Origin: Acidobacteriaceae bacterium dw_441
GTDB lineage: Bacteria > Acidobacteriota > Terriglobia > Terriglobales > Acidobacteriaceae
Assembly (NCBI GenBank): GCA_018449715.1
Contig: JAAVVA010000003.1
Span: 124,001 to 188,000 of the forward strand
DNA length: 64,000 bases
Direction: 5' to 3'
In this document: piece after piece, positions 9,241 through 16,959 of the stretch
Layout: the number at the start of each line of letters is the position of its first letter
Numbering within the stretch: the stretch's first letter is position 1
Made by a program: the position numbers and the translations under genes
Notes under the pieces: generated by a model
Told to the model about the DNA's origin: nothing
Seen by the model: only the letters and a program-made list of their open reading frames with translations
The model's database searches: none

Positions 9241-11566
9241 GACCAACACCCTCCTGAAAAACCTTGTTGGCAAGGACCTCATCAACGATGACAACATCGC
9301 TGTCATCGAGTTGGTGAAGAACGCCTACGACGCAGGTTCAAAGACTGTCGAGGTAAATTTCGACCACTTTGATGAGGAAGGCCTGACTGATCACGACTCT
9401 ACGTTGCAAGTCTACGATGACGGCAAGGGGATGAGTGAAGACGACCTTAATGACAAGTGGTTAAACATCGCCTATTCGGAAAAGAAGCATGCACGTAGCG
9501 AACATGGAAACCCCTACGCAGGCAACAAAGGGGTCGGGCGATTTTCATGCGACAGGTTAGGAGAGGAGTTGGACCTCTTCACTCGTTGCGCTGGCTCCCC
9601 GTTGCTGCACTTGCAGATTCACTGGCCTGATTTTGAAGTCGAGGATGAGAAGGATTTAACGATCCAGCAAATTCCCATGTCGTTGACTGTCGCCACTCAA
9701 GCCGAGGCTAGAAAGAAAATTGGCAGGGATTTCCCTGCGACGGGCACTGTCCTGCTCATATCGAAGCTCCGGTCCTCTTGGGATAAGGGCAAGTTGATTG
9801 ATCTCCGGAGGCAGTTAGAGCGGTTCATGAACCCGAACCAGCTCTTTACAAAGAAAGATTTTGCCATTTCCTTGAATGCTCCCGATCTCGTGGATCGCAA
9901 AGGTGTGGACCCTCAGGATCGAGTCAACGGAATCGTTGAAAACCAGATTTTCAAGAAACTCCAGTTTGAGGCCACATATATTGATGTCCGAATCGATAAA
10001 TCTGGGAAGCGAATTACGACAGAGCTGTTCCATGAGGGCGAACCCGTCTTTCGCCTCACTGAGAAAAACGAGACAGGACTTAAGAGCGTCCACAGCGTTT
10101 TTTATTTTCTAAATTCCTACAAAAAGGCATACTTCAAGCGCCAAACGGGACTTCGTGTAATCGACTTTGGATCAATCTTCCTGTTCTTGAATGGTTTCCG
10201 AATCGCACCATACGGAGACAGGGGTAACGACTGGCTTGGGCTTGACAGCAGGCAAACTCAGGGCCGGACGCGTTACCTCGGAGGCCGCGACCTCATCGGG
10301 AGAATCGAGATTGAAGACGATGAAGCATCATTCAAGCCGATTTCCAGTAGGGAAGGCTTGGTCAATACTTCCGCATTCATAGCCCTGCGGGAAAAATTCG
10401 CGCTCGAAATCGTCCGCCGGCTTGAGCGTTTCGTTGTTGACGGGCTCGACTGGGACAGCATTCCCGATTCCCTTCGCAACGAAGTTAGGTCCGAAGAGGG
10501 GCTCGACTGGAAGGACACGGCGGAGCAATATTCGGAATCGAGACAGAAGAAGCGGCACCGCATCGCCCTTTCGATCATGTCATTTGCGAATATTTCTCCT
10601 GACCGCACTATCTCATTCTGGTTCAATCCTTCCTTGCTTGATGAACTTCACGAACAACGATCCGAAGACCTGGCCGGACTTTTTGGGAAGATTGATGCCT
10701 TTGATGGTTCTCAAGTCGATCTCAGCGTCAAGAAGGGGATTGCACAACTCAAGCGCCTAGTAAAGCGCCGGGAGGAACAAGCGCGTGAGGCACAGGCACA
10801 GGTTGCCGATCTAAATGTACGTGTCGCCGAGCAGGGCAAGCAGCTCAGCCTGGTAACTCGCAAGGCAAAGGCGTATGAAGCCCAGAAGCTGTTCCTGGAA
10901 GCTGCTACGTCCCTAGACACAAAACGCCTCATGGCATTCCACCATGAGATTGCATTAAATGCGAGCATCATCAACAACTACGTGAGCAAGTGCGTTGGGC
11001 TGGTCCGGTCGGAATCCAAGCCAGGACCATTGATGGCGGCGCTGGAAAAGATAAGCTTGGCGAACAAGCGCATCCTGGCAATTTCGCAATTTGCTACAAA
11101 GGCGAATTTCAAATCTGCGACACAAAAAGAACCGACGGATGTACCCGCGTTTGTTGAGCAGTACATAGTAAACGTTGCACGCGATTTCATCGCTTCCGGG
11201 TTGGCCCTCGACGTGGTTAACGAAGTGAAGGAGTCATTCGAGATCAAGCTAAAGCGAATTGAATTAAGCATACTGGTTGACAACCTCATCAGTAATGCCG
11301 GTAAGGCCCATGCACAGCACATGGTGGTAACGCTGAAGCTCCTCAATGCCAATACCCTCCAGATGGATTTTCAAGATGACGGGAGGGGCTTATCGGCGGA
11401 TGTCCCGACGCCAGAGGCTATTTTTGAGTTAGGTTTCACGACGACTTCAGGCTCCGGGCTGGGTCTTTACCACGCAAAATCGATTGTGGATTCTCTTGGC
11501 GGAACAATTCGCGTTATCAAGAACAAGGACCGCGGGGTCACATTTCGTATAGAGGTGATGCGTTGA
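9218..11566 (+). CDS. Protein with two GHKL ATPase modules (Hsp90/MORC-like plus histidine-kinase-like)
   Basis: A 782-residue protein starting at TTG 9218, with GAGAGGG just upstream. The N-terminal module has the GHKL N box ELVKNAYDAG (about 31-40), the DDGKGM box (about 67-72) and a GNKGVGRFS lid (about 103-111), as in Hsp90, MutL and MORC-type ATPases. After a middle region and a coiled coil (about 515-560) comes a kinase-like half. It has a helix with HHE (H575/H576), an N box with N689 and N693, DDGRG (720-724) and GSGLGLYHAKSIV (745 on). The next gene encodes a receiver-domain protein overlapping by four bases, so the C-terminal half probably phosphorylates or senses through it. Joining both ATPase types in one chain next to a methylase points to sensing or defence rather than ordinary two-component signalling. 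Confidence 0.8.
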   Translation: MAKTLHFKTNTLLKNLVGKDLINDDNIAVIELVKNAYDAGSKTVEVNFDHFDEEGLTDHDSTLQVYDDGKGMSEDDLNDKWLNIAYSEKKHARSEHGNPYAGNKGVGRFSCDRLGEELDLFTRCAGSPLLHLQIHWPDFEVEDEKDLTIQQIPMSLTVATQAEARKKIGRDFPATGTVLLISKLRSSWDKGKLIDLRRQLERFMNPNQLFTKKDFAISLNAPDLVDRKGVDPQDRVNGIVENQIFKKLQFEATYIDVRIDKSGKRITTELFHEGEPVFRLTEKNETGLKSVHSVFYFLNSYKKAYFKRQTGLRVIDFGSIFLFLNGFRIAPYGDRGNDWLGLDSRQTQGRTRYLGGRDLIGRIEIEDDEASFKPISSREGLVNTSAFIALREKFALEIVRRLERFVVDGLDWDSIPDSLRNEVRSEEGLDWKDTAEQYSESRQKKRHRIALSIMSFANISPDRTISFWFNPSLLDELHEQRSEDLAGLFGKIDAFDGSQVDLSVKKGIAQLKRLVKRREEQAREAQAQVADLNVRVAEQGKQLSLVTRKAKAYEAQKLFLEAATSLDTKRLMAFHHEIALNASIINNYVSKCVGLVRSESKPGPLMAALEKISLANKRILAISQFATKANFKSATQKEPTDVPAFVEQYIVNVARDFIASGLALDVVNEVKESFEIKLKRIELSILVDNLISNAGKAHAQHMVVTLKLLNANTLQMDFQDDGRGLSADVPTPEAIFELGFTTTSGSGLGLYHAKSIVDSLGGTIRVIKNKDRGVTFRIEVMR

Positions 11567-12462
11567 GAATGACCTATTCAATCCTCTGGTTCGATGACCG
11601 GAGAGATTATTTGGACTCCATCGATCAGGAGGCCCTGAAGAAGACAATCTCTGGCTGGGGATTCATTCCCCAACTGGTTCTAGTGGATGACCCGGCTGAG
11701 TTCATCGAGCACAAACCGTTCAAGGATTTCGACCTGATAGTTGTCGATTATAACCTTGGAGACAATCAGCCTCATGGCGAGGTATTCATTAAGTCGATCC
11801 GTGAACACAACGTCCTTACCGAGGTCATCTTCTATTCGGCAAATCCTGGCAAGGAGCTTTGGGATGCAATCCGTACCAAGGAGTTAGAGGGCGTCTATGT
11901 CAGCGGGCGCGACCCCATTGTGTCAAAAATCGAACGGGTAGCCCAGCACTCCCTTCACAAGGTTCTCGACCTAAATAACATGAGGGGACTCATCATGGCA
12001 GAACTCGGCGATCTTGATCTCCAGTTCGACGCGCTCTTGGCCTTGGGTTGGTCCTCCCTAGAGGATGCCGGACGCAATTATGTAGCAACACGCTTCGTTT
12101 CCACCTCGACAGAGCAGTTGGAAAAGCGACGTACAGAGCTCCAGGCATGTGCTGCATCTCCCACCACCGATGGCATCGCGGCGCTTAGCGACAGCAGCAA
12201 GAGATGGGACAATCTTTGCCGGCTACAAAAGAAGAACGTTAAGTTGAAAGAGGTGACGATGCCGCCATTCGCAACCGACCTCTTATTTCCTAGAAATTGT
12301 CTTGCACATGGCGTCCCACGCCAAGAAGGTTCTGACCTTATCTTTCATTTCAGTGGGCGTGATTATGTTTATAACGAGCAATCGAGCACACAACTCCGGC
12401 AGATCATACTAGCGTATCGAGAACACCTAAAAAAGATGGAGCAGCTTTTGAAGGAGACCTAA
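11563..12462 (+). CDS. Receiver-domain protein with C-terminal HEPN-like motif
   Basis: A 299-residue protein. Residues 5-125 look like a response-regulator receiver: acidic pair D11/D12, phospho-acceptor D62 in DLIVVDYNL, and a Ser in VIFYSANPG. No DNA-binding output domain follows. The C-terminal half is helical and contains RNCLAHG (R244 to H249), the R-x4-H spacing of HEPN ribonucleases, in the usual place near the end of a helical bundle. TTG at 11563 has GAGG seven bases upstream; an ATG at 11569 is the alternative. The four-base overlap with the GHKL gene implies coupled translation. I infer a phospho-switched effector. Without structure prediction the HEPN call is tentative. Confidence 0.7.
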   Translation: MRMTYSILWFDDRRDYLDSIDQEALKKTISGWGFIPQLVLVDDPAEFIEHKPFKDFDLIVVDYNLGDNQPHGEVFIKSIREHNVLTEVIFYSANPGKELWDAIRTKELEGVYVSGRDPIVSKIERVAQHSLHKVLDLNNMRGLIMAELGDLDLQFDALLALGWSSLEDAGRNYVATRFVSTSTEQLEKRRTELQACAASPTTDGIAALSDSSKRWDNLCRLQKKNVKLKEVTMPPFATDLLFPRNCLAHGVPRQEGSDLIFHFSGRDYVYNEQSSTQLRQIILAYREHLKKMEQLLKET

Positions 12463-12863
12463 GCGTCGAGAAAAAGCTTGAGCTTTCGCAGAGTCTTCGA
12501 GGTGCTCTTGTTGATTTCGCACTCCCACACTACTACGGTCTGCCAACCTAACTTCCGTAGTGCCACCCTAACATCTTTGTCGCGCTGGATGTTGCGAACC
12601 AACTTTTCACGCCACATAGGAGAGTCGGGGATTCGTGCTGTCCCGCAGGCTTTATGGACATGCCAAAAGCATCCGTGAATCAATATGGCTTTTCTGCGTG
12701 CAGGAAAAACAATGTCTGGACGTCCTGGTAGATTCTTCGGGTGAAGCCTATACCTGTAGCCAGCGGCGTGAAGCAACTTCCGTACAATCAGTTCCGGCTT
12801 TGTGTTCGAGCTCTTGATCGCCCTCATGATTATTGAGCGTTTTTCCGGAGTCAAATTGTCCAC
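12459..12863 (-). CDS. vsr: Very short patch repair (Vsr) endonuclease
   Basis: A 134-residue Vsr endonuclease that nicks next to T:G mismatches left by deamination of 5-methylcytosine. Family marks are present: an N-terminal MDNLTPEKRSIIMRAIKSSN helix, GRPDIVFPARRKAILIHG with the catalytic Asp of the nuclease core, and CFWHVHKACG. The rest (VRNIQRDKDVRVALRKLGWQTVVVWECE) is full length. It converges on the receiver gene with a four-base overlap. It is expected to protect the sites methylated by the cytosine methylase at 7.9 kb. Confidence 0.92.
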   Translation of the reverse strand: MDNLTPEKRSIIMRAIKSSNTKPELIVRKLLHAAGYRYRLHPKNLPGRPDIVFPARRKAILIHGCFWHVHKACGTARIPDSPMWREKLVRNIQRDKDVRVALRKLGWQTVVVWECEINKSTSKTLRKLKLFLDA

Positions 12864-12947
12864 TTTGAGTATCCTCGCTGTGCTGTCTGCGGAGACCGTT
12901 GGGCCCGCTTCGAGTCTACCGGGGGAGCGCTCATCACGGCACGCAGA

Positions 12948-13211
12948 TTAATCCGAAACAGGGAACTCCGCGAAACCGCATTCTCGGAGGGCTGGCGGAT
13001 AGTAATGCAATGGTGGCCCCATATATCCATTGCGGTCTTTGAGGAGAGTCGTAGCCATATCTGGGGTCACGAGCCGCGCTTCAATGGCATCCCGGATGGC
13101 ATCTGCGCCACTCTGGTATTTCTTGCTCCACACATGACCGTTATGGTTGACCATGATACTTGCGCTGCCATCCTCTGCGAAAAGGATTGTCACACCGGGA
13201 TTCATCTCCAT
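12948..13211 (-). CDS. Small protein of unknown function
   Basis: An 87-residue protein (two in-frame starts, MEMN, at 13211 and 13205). It has an N-terminal beta-rich part (VTILFAEDGSASIMVNHNGHVW), a helix (SGADAIRDAIEARLVT) and a Pro/Tyr-rich tail (GPPLHYYPPALREC). The N-terminal part resembles a small beta hairpin followed by a helix, but no named family is recognised. The ribosome-binding site is weak. It sits between the Vsr gene and the nuclease-like gene, same direction. It could be an accessory or immunity partner; that is only inference. Confidence 0.5.
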   Translation of the reverse strand: MEMNPGVTILFAEDGSASIMVNHNGHVWSKKYQSGADAIRDAIEARLVTPDMATTLLKDRNGYMGPPLHYYPPALRECGFAEFPVSD

Positions 13212-13269
13212 GTAGCAAGGCTATCATTGGGTCGGAGTGTATTCGATTCTGCATCGGGCGGCCATGCAT

Positions 13270-14136
13270 TCATTTCTTGAACGTAGGCAGCGCGGGCTCG
13301 ATTTCCCCTGAGATGGCCCTCGCTCTTTCTTCCCGCATTATGCTGGGGTTCCAGATCATGAATTGGCTGAGGAAGAAATTGAATGATTCCATTCTTGGGT
13401 GCCTGAACAAAAACAGAATGCCATGTATCGTCTGCCTTAAATAGGTGTACGACTTTCCCAGAAGTTGGATGTGATCCGGGTAAGCTGGGAAAGGTTCTTG
13501 AAAGAGTCCAAAGATGCCTCTTCGGAATACTAGAGGGACGGAAGGGTCACCCTGCGCAACGAGCAGGCAATCATGCCTGTCGAATGCTCCTAAGATAATC
13601 TGCGATACCTCAATCGCCACGATGTTGATGTTGCCTTGAACTTTCGAGACGAATTTCGTCTGTACACCATCTTTCTTCTGGACCTTCTCCAAAATCGCTT
13701 GTTGCACTCGAATGATGTCTGACTGTTCATCCGTCCCGTCTTTAGCGACTGCCCAGAAATTTTGCCTTTGTAGCTGGCTCTCAATTGAATCAACGGTTGT
13801 CTTGTCCTGCTGGAGAAGCCTCGCTTCTATAAATACAGTGTCTCCTGAGACCGTTATCCAGCGGAAATCTATTGAACTTGCATGAGCAGGGTTCTGCTTG
13901 ATCTCGTACGCCAGTTCTATTCCTACAGATTCAAATTGAAACGCGATGGTCGCCTCCAACACTGAAGCCATGAAGTTGCTGCGGTTATTGGCTGTTTCGA
14001 TATTCGCCATGAGTCTGCTGTACCGCCCCTTGTTGGCGAGAAACTCAAGCTTCGACAATAGCCCGTCTATTTGGTCTTCCCATGCACCTTTCCACCCGGA
14101 TCTGGTGATCGCTGTCGACAATGTCTGTCTGTTCAT
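13270..14136 (-). CDS. PD-(D/E)XK-like protein, candidate nuclease of the island
   Basis: A 288-residue protein. The ATG at 14136 has AAGGA six bases upstream; the frame stays open further upstream only because it runs into the UdgX remnant. Residues 60-110 carry a pattern typical of PD-(D/E)XK nuclease cores: E61 and E69 on a helix, D90 in SSIDFRW, then a strand with FIEAR (E104-x-R106) where Lys is more usual. The flanking helices and the later strand NINIVAIEVSQIIL fit an alpha/beta fold. No named family was recognised. In this context it could be the restriction or effector enzyme matched to the methylase. Confidence 0.6.
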   Translation of the reverse strand: MNRQTLSTAITRSGWKGAWEDQIDGLLSKLEFLANKGRYSRLMANIETANNRSNFMASVLEATIAFQFESVGIELAYEIKQNPAHASSIDFRWITVSGDTVFIEARLLQQDKTTVDSIESQLQRQNFWAVAKDGTDEQSDIIRVQQAILEKVQKKDGVQTKFVSKVQGNINIVAIEVSQIILGAFDRHDCLLVAQGDPSVPLVFRRGIFGLFQEPFPAYPDHIQLLGKSYTYLRQTIHGILFLFRHPRMESFNFFLSQFMIWNPSIMREERARAISGEIEPALPTFKK

Positions 14137-14211
14137 CTTGATTCCTTGGACAAGTCTTGCAGAGTTATCTCTAGCATCACTTTGAATTAGGCCCTGTATT
14201 CGGCACAGTGA

Positions 14212-14355
14212 GTCAGGTCCTAGTGAAAATACTGCCTGCGTTGCATTCTGATAGAGATCACAGCCTCGACAGTGCTGAACTGCTTCCTGCAAAACAGGTA
14301 GCGTTCGGTCGTCGGGTACAAATGGGTCCGCACCTTGTTCTGCGCTTGCACGCAT
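14212..14355 (-). pseudogene. N-terminal remnant of a family-4 (UdgX-like) uracil-DNA glycosylase
   Basis: The first 48 codons (MRASAEQGADPFVPDDRTLP, then the CRGCDLYQNATQAVF segment and LGP) match the start of UdgX-type uracil-DNA glycosylases. There the CxxC cysteines help bind the Fe-S cluster and ATQAVFGEGP leads into the glycosylase core. The core (LVGEQPGD and the later catalytic segment) is absent. After about 14212 the frame runs through unrelated codons into the nuclease-like gene. The gene starts 41 bases after the Fpg-type gene stop, so it was probably the second gene of a repair operon. Confidence 0.75.
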
Positions 14356-14396
14356 GAGAGAAATTCCTTCTATTGCGCTTGGATGCCTGGAGGGAG

Positions 14397-15296
14397 CTAT
14401 TTCCGTTTCAGAGCTTCCAGTTCATCCAGTGTTCGCGGCCAGTCTTTTCCGAGGAGCCGAGACAGGCTTCGATCTGCCAGCACCTTGCCCCCGGTCTGAC
14501 ACTGAGCGCAGTAGTTCGTCTCGTTATCGGCATAACGAACGCGCTGTACCTGCTGGCCGCACCGTGGGCAAGGCTGCCCGAAGCGCCCATGTACCGCCAT
14601 ATCTTTTCGAAAGGCTGTGACCTTCTCCGGGAAGTCTTTACTCGATTCCTCTTTCAATCTGTCTACCCAGAGCTGTAACGTCTCGCGGGTTGCCGTGAAC
14701 AGCCGCTCCCATTCTTTGGGCGTCAATTTATGCGTTTGCAGGATGGGCGAAAGCTGAGCTGCATGCAGGATCTCATCGGAATAAGCGTTGCCGATCCCGC
14801 TCAGGATGCGAGGATCAGTCAGTGCTCGCTTCAGTGTTCGATTCTCCGCCGTGAGTACCGCGCGGAATTCATTGAGATCGATAGCAAAGACATCGACACC
14901 ACCAGGATCGATGGATTGCATCTCTGCTTCATTGCGGAACAGATGAAGCGAGGCGCGACGCTTGGCACCAGCTTCAGTGAGAACAAGCGAGCCGTTAGGG
15001 AAGTCGAAAGCTGCAAGGTTGTTGCGTCCGCCGAGTTTCGCTCCAACAGGACGCCAGTGCAGGCGTCCAGAGATCATCAGGTGAAGCACCATCCAGATGC
15101 CGTTATCGAACTCGATGGCGATCCGTTTCCCGATGCGTCGCAGTGAACGAACCGTATGCCCCTCGATGGCTTCAATCTGTGGCTGCACCGTCCGCAACAG
15201 GAACGCATTGGCTAGGCGTATCCGTTCGAGCGGCTGGCCAATGACGCGTGCCTCCAGCGCGCTGAGATAGGCCGTGATGTCGGGAAGCTCCGGCAT
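14397..15296 (-). CDS. mutM: Fpg/Nei-family DNA glycosylase
   Basis: A 299-residue bifunctional base-excision glycosylase/AP lyase. It starts MPELPD, giving the catalytic Pro and Glu directly after Met, and the ATG at 15296 is chosen for that reason (a longer frame exists upstream). Other marks are GKRIAIEFDNG with the Lys of the DNA-binding loop, the helix-two-turn-helix with GIGNAYSDEIL, and a C-terminal zinc finger built from CPRCG and CAQCQ. Substrate range (8-oxoguanine or oxidised pyrimidines) cannot be told by eye. A UdgX remnant follows 41 bases downstream and a YhcG-type gene lies upstream. Confidence 0.88.
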   Translation of the reverse strand: MPELPDITAYLSALEARVIGQPLERIRLANAFLLRTVQPQIEAIEGHTVRSLRRIGKRIAIEFDNGIWMVLHLMISGRLHWRPVGAKLGGRNNLAAFDFPNGSLVLTEAGAKRRASLHLFRNEAEMQSIDPGGVDVFAIDLNEFRAVLTAENRTLKRALTDPRILSGIGNAYSDEILHAAQLSPILQTHKLTPKEWERLFTATRETLQLWVDRLKEESSKDFPEKVTAFRKDMAVHGRFGQPCPRCGQQVQRVRYADNETNYCAQCQTGGKVLADRSLSRLLGKDWPRTLDELEALKRK

Positions 15297-15382
15297 AGCT
15301 ATCAGTTGAGACGCTAGTCTTGCACATGAACGCCTCTTCGAGGCACCGTCATTGTCATCTCTGATGACGGCCTGCAACGATA

Positions 15383-16435
15383 TTACTTTGGCGTATCTTC
15401 GGCGTTCTCTAGAGAATTCTGGAGGTAAAACTCGTGAAGCTTGGCCTGGAGCAGCTTCTTGTCTGGAAGTTGTGTTTGGTATTCAGCGACCAGAGCCGGC
15501 GACAAGCTCCGGCTCAATGCATATTCGACAACTTCGTCGTTCTTGCTGGCGCAGAGCAGCACGCCGATAGACGTTTGCTCGTGCGGCTTGCGCACATCAC
15601 GATCAAGTGCTTCAAGATAGAAGTCAAGTTTGCCCAGATACTCCGGCTGGAACTCGCTAATCTTTAGCTCGATTGCCACCAGGCAGTTCAGGCCACGGTG
15701 GAAGAACAAGAGATCAAGTGCAAAATCCCGTCCGCCAACTTGGAGCGGGTACTCCGAACCGACAAAGCAGAAGTCGCGTCCCAGTTCGATCAGGAAATCC
15801 TTCAGCTTGTGGAGCAGAGCCCGGTGAAGATCAGTCTCCGCATGGACCTGCGGCAGACCGAGGAACTCCAGATTGTAGGCATCTTTGAAGATGCTCAGAG
15901 CTTCGGGGTGCAATTGTCGCACCGCTGGCGAGACTTTTGGAGGACTCAGCACGACGCGGGCGAACAGCGCACTATTGACCTGGCGCTCCAGCTCGCGTTT
16001 GGTCCATCCCTCCTGTATGGCAATCCGAAGATAGAACTCCCGCTCTTCCGGTCGTTTGCTCTGCCCAAGAATGATGAGGTTGTGAGACCACGGCAATTGT
16101 CGCACCAGCGGTGCGACTTTCTTATCTCCCCGGTAGGTCTCGTAGAACTGCCTCATTCTAAATAAGTTCGACCTGGTAAACCCGCGCAGGCTGGGCTGCG
16201 TTCTGGCGATGTACTCGGCCAATTGGGCAACAACACCATCTCCCCACTCAGCACCCGTAATCTTGCGGCTGATGATCTCCCCCACGTTCCAGTAGAGATC
16301 AATCAGGGCAGTATTGACTGCCTGGAGAGCCTTCTCCCGTGTGGCTACGATCAGCCCGACTATCTCGGAAAACGTCGCGTCTTCAGCTGTGGCGGAACGG
16401 ATGCTCGACGGGTTGGGATTGGATGGCAACGACAT
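15383..16435 (-). CDS. YhcG-type PD-(D/E)XK nuclease (DUF1016 family)
   Basis: A 350-residue protein of the YhcG/DUF1016 family. The N-terminal part (residues 20-170) carries the family helices LIDLYWNVGEII and SNLFRMRQFYETY and the LPWSHNLIIL motif. The C-terminal nuclease core shows D237/D241 in GRDFALDLLFF and E256-x-K258 in VAIELK. Family members occur widely on mobile and defence regions; activity is generally inferred from fold. Here it lies between the Fpg gene and a helix-turn-helix gene. GAGAAGAG runs up to the ATG. Confidence 0.88.
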   Translation of the reverse strand: MSLPSNPNPSSIRSATAEDATFSEIVGLIVATREKALQAVNTALIDLYWNVGEIISRKITGAEWGDGVVAQLAEYIARTQPSLRGFTRSNLFRMRQFYETYRGDKKVAPLVRQLPWSHNLIILGQSKRPEEREFYLRIAIQEGWTKRELERQVNSALFARVVLSPPKVSPAVRQLHPEALSIFKDAYNLEFLGLPQVHAETDLHRALLHKLKDFLIELGRDFCFVGSEYPLQVGGRDFALDLLFFHRGLNCLVAIELKISEFQPEYLGKLDFYLEALDRDVRKPHEQTSIGVLLCASKNDEVVEYALSRSLSPALVAEYQTQLPDKKLLQAKLHEFYLQNSLENAEDTPK

Positions 16436-16557
16436 CTCTTCTCAGCACCCTCATCATATAAGCCCACGCTGTTGCTTTGCGGAGCTACAAAACCATTCCG
16501 AAGTCCCACGTCCGCAGACGCCGGGGCCACCCATGCCTTTGCAATAGTCGCCGATGC

Positions 16558-16806
16558 TCAACCTACCTTAGCCAGACGGCGATGTACTCTTTGCAAGACG
16601 CTCTCAGGTATGCGCATCGTCTTATATGCTCTCTTGAACCGCGTCTCCTCACTACCCCATTCGACCACTCCCGGTTCTCCCATAAACATTCTGCGGACCG
16701 TGTTCTCGCTCAGGCTCCATAGTTTGGCGACTTCCAGCACGGAGTAATGCTTTTCGAACGCCGGATCTTGCCAGCCTTCTTCCAACCCGGATCTCTGTGA
16801 CTCCAT
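16558..16806 (-). CDS. Small helix-turn-helix (excisionase/MerR-like) protein
   Basis: An 82-residue DNA-binding protein. HYSVLEVAKLWSLSENTVRRMF is a winged helix-turn-helix of the excisionase/MerR N-terminal type, followed by a wing (GVVEWGSEETR) and a basic tail. ATG at 16806 is favoured over 16821 because AGGA lies five bases upstream. A conserved 39-bp double hairpin lies about 95 bases upstream and also occurs before trbC of the secretion operon. The protein is therefore a plausible element-level regulator, perhaps of that operon; this link is inference. Confidence 0.72.
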   Translation of the reverse strand: MESQRSGLEEGWQDPAFEKHYSVLEVAKLWSLSENTVRRMFMGEPGVVEWGSEETRFKRAYKTMRIPESVLQRVHRRLAKVG

Positions 16807-16900
16807 TGGTTTCCTGAGCATGTCGCAAATAGCGATCGCAGGGAAATCCTGCGATAAGCCACCCTCTCAGATGAGCGTAGGGCGCACAACAATGATTCAG

Positions 16901-16939
16901 GGTGGAAAAATCTTCCACTCGGTGTCCTGCCAGGACACC
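16901..16939 (-). promoter_or_regulatory. Double-hairpin element, copy 1
   Basis: Read on the minus strand: GGTGTCC-(5)-GGACACC, two bases, then GTGGAA-(5)-TTCCAC-C, 39 bases in all. Both stems and all spacings are identical to copy 2 at 25218-25256; only the loop bases and one linker base differ. It lies between the genes at 16960 and 16558, upstream of the helix-turn-helix gene. A role as operator or RNA regulator is inferred from the conservation. Confidence 0.65.
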
Positions 16940-16959
16940 GTCCGCACCCGACCGATGGT

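Larger units (their letters stand above)
7803..14212. other. Defence-type island: m5C methylase, dual GHKL ATPase, receiver-HEPN, Vsr, PD-(D/E)XK-like protein
   Basis: This block holds three tightly coupled rightward genes (methylase, GHKL protein, receiver protein; overlaps of 23 and 4 bases) facing leftward genes for Vsr, a small protein and a nuclease-like protein. Its right edge falls inside a UdgX-like gene, leaving only the first 48 codons. The left edge is less clear, somewhere after 7802. Base composition looks lower in GC than the flanking repair genes. I infer a horizontally acquired restriction or antiphage locus; no integrase, transposase or flanking direct repeat was seen. Confidence 0.55.
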
